Below are positions 41,501 to 50,500 of a stretch of 64,000 nucleotides of DNA, piece by piece. The translations under genes were made by a program, and so were the position numbers. The notes beneath the pieces are model-generated. The model saw nothing but the letters and a program-made list of their open reading frames with translations. It had not been told where the DNA came from and did not search any database. Within the stretch, counting starts at the first letter, position 1. Each line of letters opens with the position of its first letter. The stretch spans positions 29,449,408-29,513,407 of the forward strand of contig CM050657.1 of assembly GCA_027574665.1 (NCBI GenBank), given 5' to 3'. Source of the stretch: Rhynochetos jubatus. Taxonomy: Eukaryota > Chordata > Aves > Eurypygiformes > Rhynochetidae.

Positions 41501-44500
41501 AGCATAACCCTAGAATAAATACGCTTGGGTTAAAGTGTCTGAGTTGCAGTATAGTGTAGCAGTATGCTATTTATTGGAGTTTTAAGATTTTTTTTTTTTC
41601 ACCAGGACTACAGGAGGAAGAACTGTATATTGATGAAGCACAAGCCTTCATTGTTTTGGAATTTTCTCCAATTGTTCTTTCTCACATTCAGCACTGGATT
41701 ATAAGTTCCTTTGTATAAAACTTTCTAGGCTTTTCTTTCTGCTTTTAATTATGTTCCTGGCTTTGGTAATAGCTGTAATAATATTCTTGTTTATTCTCTT
41801 TCTGTTCCTGAGTGCTGTTGCAAGCTGGGTATGTAGGTTCTGGAATTTCTGAGTGAAATATGAAGATTGCTTTCAAAAGTTATTTAATAGCAAGACAGCA
41901 TATTAATTGATTTTGTAACTGAGCTTATTTCTTTGCTGTTCAAATAAGATCAATTTTTTTTTTCTTACAGAGAAGCAAACACAGTCTTCAGAGGCAATTC
42001 ATTAGCAACTCGGTGTGTAGATGAAATGATGAAAATAGTGGGGAAGCACTACCTAAAGGTTACTTTGAAACCTGTTATTGATGAGGTAGGTTATCACACT
42101 GAAATGTTTTTCAGGACACAGTCCCTGGGGTATGCTGTCTCTTTGATAAGCATTCTTCTTAGAGCTCCCACTGTGGTAGTAACTACTCAGGTGGGGAAGT
42201 TCTAGGGGGAAGTTACATTGAGCAGTAATTGGTTAGGTTTAGTGAGAGGACCTGTTTTTTGTTAATGGTGTTCCAGATGCTTGAAAATAAACAGTCAGTG
42301 ACAGTTGCTCCAACCTCTAACACACTGTGGAATTTACCCATATGATGCTTTATGTAATTGATCCATGTAAAAAGCTACATGCAAAAGTGAGGAGGATTAT
42401 TGCATGCCATTGTGGATAGTTAGAACCTATTTGGAGTTTTTTCCCTAAATCTAGGACAGAATCTGGTTTTAAATAGGTACATTTCCATGCTTTCTGTCTG
42501 AAAAATTGAACTCCTATAGTTTTGTTTGTTTGTTTCAGATATGTGAGTCTCCTAAACCCTGTGAAATAGATCCTATCAAATTAAGAGAAGGGGATAATGT
42601 AGAAATTAATATGGTGAGTTTCCTAATCTGTTTTTCCTAACTTTTGCAAAATCTGGTAGAAAAAACATTTTAAAAAGCAGCTGTGTAATGGGAAATAACT
42701 AACTTATGGTAGCAGTATAATTCTGATTCCAGAGTAAGCAAAGGAAAAGCTGCATTTTCTTATTCCTGTTTATGAAAACAGCAACGGATAAGTCCAATGG
42801 AAAATGGGACGGGGAGGAGAAACTAAACAGAGGATTAGTCTTCCATGCCAGTTTGTTGGGTGTTGTGATTCCTGCTGCTCTGTACTCAGCATCTAGATGC
42901 TGAAGTACCTAATTAGAACGGCTTTAACACTTCTCATTGAAGTTTTGCTTGCTGCTTGCCTGTTACCAGAGAGTGACATTTAAGACAGTAGCTGGTTTAA
43001 CAAACTAAATTAACATTCACTAGGTACGCATGGGAAGTGCTCCTTCCTTATAACATGTTGTCAGATTACAAAAATGGGGTTTGATGTAGTTGTATATTGC
43101 CAGACACTGCTTATGTACTTTAAGTGAATGTCGTTAAGCTACCACCTTTTAACATTAACACCATATAAATATTATGAGGCTTTTAACATATGCACTGTAC
43201 TAAAATACATAATTGAACAGCTAGGCAGCCTTTTCAAAAAAGGAATTGTAGTGTTATGTTTGTGTTGAGGAGGAAAAAAAAAAAACATTAATGGTCTGAA
43301 AATTTTTTCATCATTGCAGGAAAACCTACGCTATTATGTAGACAAAGTATTCCGTGAAATTGTACGGTCAAGTATAAGTTGTCCTACCCTAATGTGTGAT
43401 GTTTTTTACTCTTTGAGGCATCTGGCTGCCAAAAGATTTCCAAGTAAGTGTTGTCTAAAAGCTTTTGGAAATGTTCAGCGTGAAATACGTAATTTCTGCA
43501 GCTGCCTAATGGGGACCGTTAAAATTCTTGCCTTGTCCAAAGCTGTGCCATGAACTTCTTACCTAAACAGTCAGGCATTTATTTTTCTGTCAGTTTGTAA
43601 GTTTTAGTAAAGCTTTGTGGGCAATCAGCAAGAATTTTGTATCTTCTGATAAAAAAAAAAACCAACCGTAGGAGGCCAGAAACATGCTAGACAGCAGCAA
43701 AGAAGAAGTTACCAACAAAAGTATGAGATAATAGAAGCAAAGCACAAGTAATACCGGAAGTGATATATTTCAAAGAGATGGCAAGTTTGGAAGAGCTGCT
43801 CTGCTTGTTGCTTCTAAAGCAACAAGATATAAACTTGAAAAAAAATTCACCTTAACTACATGAGCTGCTGTTAACCATGACTAGCCCACTCAGAACTTAT
43901 ATGAAGTTATCTTTACTACTACTTCTGCTTTACTTATTGATAGTTTTGAGGAGGGTGGATTATGTAAAATATTAAATATATCTGTAACATGACCAGTAGT
44001 AGAACATTTTTACTCTTTCAGAATGGTTTTAATATAGGAATAATGTTGTAGGTCTGAAATACTCTTATACTTCAGTCAATTAAATTCTGAAATGTCATAA
44101 AATAAACTACAATACACTTCTCGTAATCTGGAGCCTTTCTCTGATTCATGTTTGTAACTGTAATGGACGCCAGAATTCCGCTAGTTAAGGCAGTCCTTTC
44201 AGAATATCTGACTTCCCAGACAGATCAAATTTGAAGTGGTCATTAGAGTAAGAATGTGATCCCACTATATTTCCCAGTATAAAGGTGTAAATACACCCAG
44301 AATTTTAAATCCTCATTTATAGCATCAAGATGATACACCACCATGGTTTTATGATGTGGCTCAGAATTGGAGTTGTTAATGTGTTGACTGCATTTGTTGT
44401 GCAGCATTAAGGTATTTGAGTTGATCAGTGATTAGCTTTACAGGTGAATGAGCCCCATAGCCCTAATGCTTAAAGGCAGATGCTGCAGTATTGTCTCTTT

Positions 44501-47500
44501 TGGGTTAACATGCATACAGCCATACCTAATCAGCACTGCGTATGTAAATGCTTGCAGTAACCTCATCGGTCCTAATAGTGGAGGTGATGAGCCAGTGCTA
44601 GGAGAAAGAAACCCTCCATTATAAGTAGAACACTTCTTACCATGATCATCTTTCTCATTTCATGCACTTCATTGATTTTTCCATTCTGTTTTAAAATATA
44701 AATGTCTTCTCTGATGTTATCTTCCTAAGGATTCTTGACTGTCTTCATTATTTCTTATAAGTTTAGTGCACGTTACATTTCATGATTTTTCTCTGCAGAT
44801 GACCCTCATGTACAGTATTCTGCAGTGAGCAGCTTTGTGTTTCTTCGTTTCTTTGCTGTAGCCGTAGTCTCACCTCATACTTTTCATTTACGACCTCATC
44901 ATCCAGTAAGTTTCGTGAAGCTTTGTTCTGTTTTATTCATAACCGTCAGATCTGTTTACCTGCAAAGGCATGTTAACTTTCAGTGGGTCTGTAACTGTGA
45001 TTTCTAAACCTAGGTTGAGTTTTCTATTCTATACCTCACCGAAGGAACTAAGATGTTTGTGGTGCTTTAAGCATCATTTCTCAGTCTTGAAGGTGTTATT
45101 GAATGATGTAGAAGAGCTGTTGATATTAAAGCCTCTGTGCCTTTTTTGTTAGAGTAGCAACACGAGCGAGGGTTCTTTAAGGCACGTGCCTAAATGGCAT
45201 TGCTTCCTTCCACCATGGAATTTAAATACCCAGATGTCACTTTTAAGAAATATTTTCATTTGTGTATTAAACAGGTTGTAGAGTTATTCAGTAATTGCTC
45301 TGCATATTTGTTCTGGACTCCTCTAGTTGCAGTGGGTTGCCAGATCATCTCTTTTCAGATTTCAAATTGTCAAGTTGATACACATTTTAAAAAAAAAAAG
45401 TCTTCAAAGATAGGAATATGGAGATAAAAAAAATACTTCAATATTTTCACATAAAATACAAGATATGTATGACATCTGCTCTAGAGGTTATCTTATTTTA
45501 TCTACTTACATATGTTGTACTTACAAAAGAAAAAATCTACTGAGTCAAATTCATTCCTTTGACATTATCCGGTTTGTATAAAAAAGATTGCAGGATTTTA
45601 ATCTCTGGAAGGTTAAACATTTTAAAGGGAGTAGCAAGACGCTATTCTGTGGCTGTGTTTATAATCCTGTACTAAAGTGCAAGAGGTGAGATGGCAAGCA
45701 AATTAGGCAAATGCCTTAAAGACAAAGTTTTAAGTTCACTTTTTATTATGAAAATTCCCAGCATTTGTCCAGCAATAGTTCATTATGTTGAGTGTTACAT
45801 TTTGGATAGTTCAGAAGTATTAGATGTATAGTAACAATTACAGGATTTGAGATGGTTTATAAGATAAAATATTTTTCAGAGTACTAATATGAAATTCTAG
45901 TGGCAGTCAGTAAAATATTAAATACTGCGCAGTGGGTTATAAAATATACATAAATTCACACAGCATAACTGCTGATAGGTGACAATACTGCATGTGCATT
46001 TCTTCTTTTTGGGCAAAGAGGAAAAGGAATGAAGATGTGTAAGATTCTCTACATTGTGTGATGTAATAGTTTTTGTGGTACTTTCATTTTTAAAGGAAAG
46101 TTTTACCTGTAATTGTGTAAAAATCTGACTTCTGAATTTGTTTTATTTCAGGATGCACAGACTTCTAGAACATTAACTCTTATATCAAAAGCCATCCAGA
46201 CTTTGGGGAGCTGGGGAAGTTTGACCAAAAGCAAACTTGTAAGGCTGCTAAAATTGTTTCTCATCTTATAGACAACATTCTTTGAAAGTTTATTTATGTC
46301 AATATATCTCTTCTTTCAGTCAAGTTTCAAGGAGACGTTTATGTGCGAGTTTTTCAAAACATTTCAAGAAGAAAAATTTACTGAATCTGTTAAAAAGGTA
46401 CCTTTCAACTATTTTTTTTAATGGTTGATTTATTTGATCAGTCTTAATTATTAGAAGGTTGTGTTATTCTTTTGTATTAGTGAGGAGAAAGAAAAATTGT
46501 CATCCATTTCAAATATTTTTTTAAAAAGAAAAGCCAAACAACAAAATCCATACAGTCATATACACAAGAGTTATACGTAGTGGACTAACATAATATAGGG
46601 TTTTTTTGTTAAAAAGAGTATAAAGTCTTTGAAACAGACTTTTAGATCTGCTGTTAAAGAACAGAAAAAGAAGAAATCTCATGTGGCTCATGGGCATCCT
46701 GTGTTACATTGTTCCAAGTCGCTGCAATACATTTTCATTTCATCTGTTGTGTAGAGTAATTATTCTGTTCCAAGAGAAACTGCACACTTATTATTTTCAA
46801 AATAGTTTTTAGTTTTTCTGTATTTCTGAATAGTATGTATTCCCTGTGTATTTTTCCTTAAGTTCCTAGATGATGTTTCCTCTACTGAAAGCAGAGAGCC
46901 CAGTGGTCTGAGTGAGCCGGTACATCTGAAAGAAGGGTAAATACATCTTGAGTCTATATCATGCAAAACAGAAGTGACTTTACTGTTTTTTCATTAGTAC
47001 CATTGTCAGGTTAATACTCCTTAAAATTTTGATACACTGTAGGAATTATGATATTTACAATTTGTGATATTTTGTTAGTTTGCAACATCAGTTCAAACTA
47101 ACAGCTGTGAACTTTCATAACTCATCTTTTAAATAACTCTGGAAAAAATAATTAAAAGCGGCTTAAAACCTATTAAAGCCTGTCTGGATTTCTGTTACAA
47201 TTCTGTGTGCGCTCTGTGATGTCTTATTCAAGATCATGAAAGTGTATATTAAAAGAACATACTAATTTACTGTAACTTTGCGTACTGTTTAAGCCCAGCC
47301 AGCTAAATCTTCTGCCTTTCAAGGTGGAGAAAATACCACCTTGTAATTGGAATTCTTAACATTAAATGACAGAATGCTTTTATAAAACTTGAAAGGAAAA
47401 TCACTCTTTCCAAGATATGAACTGGGGGGTTTCTGAATAGCTGATGAATGAATTCAAGTGACATTTATGTGAAAAAAATACTGTACTTTATCTGAGAAGC

Positions 47501-50500
47501 AGATTCGTAACAAGGAAAGATTCTGCTGTGAAACAAGCATCCAAATTTCAAACAAGGAAGTAATCTACCTTTTATTAAAATACTAAATAGAAATGAAGGA
47601 GACAATTGTAGTGGATTGACACTTATTAATAGCAATTTAGAAGCTAATCTTTATTGCAAATTGATGGGGGCTGCTTGTAAAACATAGTTGCCAGTGAGTA
47701 CACTTTGAAGTGTACCAAATACACTTTGCGTCAACCCACGTGACTGAGTCATGTTCAGAGTCATTTCATCTATGTTCAGATTCTGATCCAAGTAAGGCCA
47801 AGTACATTCACACGTAGAAAGTGGCAGGGAAGAGAGAATCTTGTAGGTGGATACATGTTCCTACCTTTTGGAAAATATAGAGTTCTGGATCTGAATAAGT
47901 AAGTACCCACTCCAAATTTACTGCTACAGAGAGGAGTCTGGATTGCATACGTTTATGGAACCCTGTACATGATCACTGTGTTGGAAGGTAAATCTTAAGG
48001 ATCTATTTTGAACAACTAGTAGTTGCTTTTTTTTAAATCCACAATGAGGTGGATTTTTATGTTGCTGCATGATGAACAATAATGTGTTATCTCAGTAAAT
48101 GGTTTTGAAACCTCTTCAGGAGACTGATGGTTGCATTTCAATTGATTCTGTCTTTACAGAGAAATGTACAAAAGAGCTCAGGGAAGGACTCGTATTGGTA
48201 AAAAGAATTTCAAAAAGCGGTGGTTCTGTCTAACAAGTAGAGAATTCACCTACCACAAACAGCAAGGTAAACTATGTTTGTTTCACAATTATTTTTATTT
48301 TCTCAGTATTTTCTAAGTGTTTGCATCTGACCTGTGCTTTTTAAAATGCATGATTCTTTTCATTTTCCTAAACTGCATATGATATGTTTTAGTTACCTTT
48401 GCCCTGATTACCAAATGCTTCTGTCTGATTCATATACCTTTTTTTCAATAATAAAGATGCACATTTTGAGAACTTAACCTACAGTACCAGTGCACTGAGG
48501 TTATAAAAGTTTTTTAAAAACTACTTCACTCATCTGGTTGATATTTTTTACAGATAAAGAACCGATTTTTACTATTCCAATCAAAAACATCCTTGCAGTG
48601 GAGAAGCTTGATGAGAGCTCCTTCAACAAGAAAAATGTGAGTCAAAAGATACTTTATATGTAATTCTTAATGTGTTCTTTAAAAAAAAGATTATAATTAG
48701 GTTATAGAGTTACTGAAACCCCATTACTGAACACCTCACCAAAAAAATTTTCCCTGGGCCGGAAATAAAAAAAATCAAAAGTTGTATGCAGTATTTCCAA
48801 GTACTCTGAACATGGAACTTAACCTGGAGATTTGGATCTCTGCACCCACTTTTCTGATTGATTTTATGGTTCTGCCCCCTTTTCCAGATGGCTGGAATGA
48901 AGCTTAAAACTAACTGTGACCTTACTACAGAGTATTTTTATGCAAGGTAGTAGTAGTATGTATTATTTTATGTTCCACTAGAAATGTAAAATTACCAAAC
49001 TTACTCCTTTTGATGAGAACCTCCTACAATACCTTCATTGGCTGAGAGAGTTGTTTGTGCTCACAGCCTCATTCTGAACCTTTAACACATCAGCATTTCT
49101 GTTGCTATTTCAATCCAGAATTCTGAGGAAGTGATAAAAGTGCAGCTGTTACTTAGGCTCAGGATGGCTAAAGGAGATACTTTGGGGAATCTTCTGTTAC
49201 TCTCAGAATATGAAGCATGAAGTCTGAGGTCACATTTAAAGATATGTGAATGAAGAGGACGAAATACATCACGTTCTAATTCATTAAGGATTTTTTTTTT
49301 TAATGTGGAACACAGGGAGCTGGTTTGTGGTTTTTTGGTTTTCCTAAATAGGTCTGGATAGTAAAATGGAAGAGGTGAAGAGTCTTCCTTTCTCTCCTGT
49401 CTTAATTTGGCTTTGTTGAATTACCTGAGCTTTGAAATCTGTTTTGACATGTTCAAAGTTGCTCAATAACTGAATATTTTACAGACCAGAATAATGTTGT
49501 GTTCCTTCTACAGATGTTCCAGGTACTACACGGAGAAAAGCCACTCTATATCCAAGCAAATAACTGCGTAGAAGCTAGTGAGTGGATAGAAGCTCTTTGC
49601 CGGGTAACGAGATGCAACCAGAAGAGGCTTAGTTTTTACCATCCTTCTGCCTTTCTGAATGGGAACTGGCTTTGCTGCAAGGCTACGGTGGAGAACACGG
49701 TGGGCTGTGCTCGTTGCACTGCGTAAGTTGCTTCTCAAATGAAAATCCATCAGTTTTGTAGGACAAATAACGTATGGTTCACTGTACAGTTTGAAAATCT
49801 GAAGGCAAGGCTTTCCCTGTCTAATTTAGCAAGTTGTGATATTAAAAACATGCCTTATTAGTAAGGCCCAAAGCACTGGATTTTACTCTATTACTTTGTC
49901 AGACACCACATGAAATGAAGGTAACCGATTCAGCATGCAAATCAGAAGTAGTGAATGGTTGATTTCTTTCCATGCAGAGTAATAGATTTAATAGCTCAGA
50001 CTTATTCAGGTGCTAAGCTGAATGCAGAAATAGGCCACGCCTTGGTCATACAAAATAATTGAAATACCTTGCTGCAGATGTGAATAGTTTTTAAACATTT
50101 TTCTCTTGACATACTGAATAAAAAGTTCTATTGGAAAATGCGATTTTTTTCCATATTGCTGTATTCGTTGCCCTCAGAACTGTATGTGTTTGTTTCTGCA
50201 GAACGTTTGCAATGAATGCTAAGTCTTGTGTAGCAGTTGTGAAGCTATCTGTGATAGATACATTGAAAGGCTGAGTATATTGAAACAGGATCGGTTCTCA
50301 TCTCCTTTCAAGAATGACTTATATTGACTACCTGTCTCTCTTTTCACCTTTTAGAGATGTTCCTGCAGATACTCAAATTGAGATTGATGGAGACAGAGAG
50401 ACAGAAAGAATTTACTCACTTTTCACAATCAACATGTCTAAACTACAGAAGTTGGAAGGTACTCAAATAGTAATTCAAAGGAATTACACTGATATTATTC

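Noticed and set aside
41613..41645. Possible cryptic exon in intron 11
   Set aside because: Good acceptor but an in-frame stop after nine codons and no clear donor; likely a decoy.
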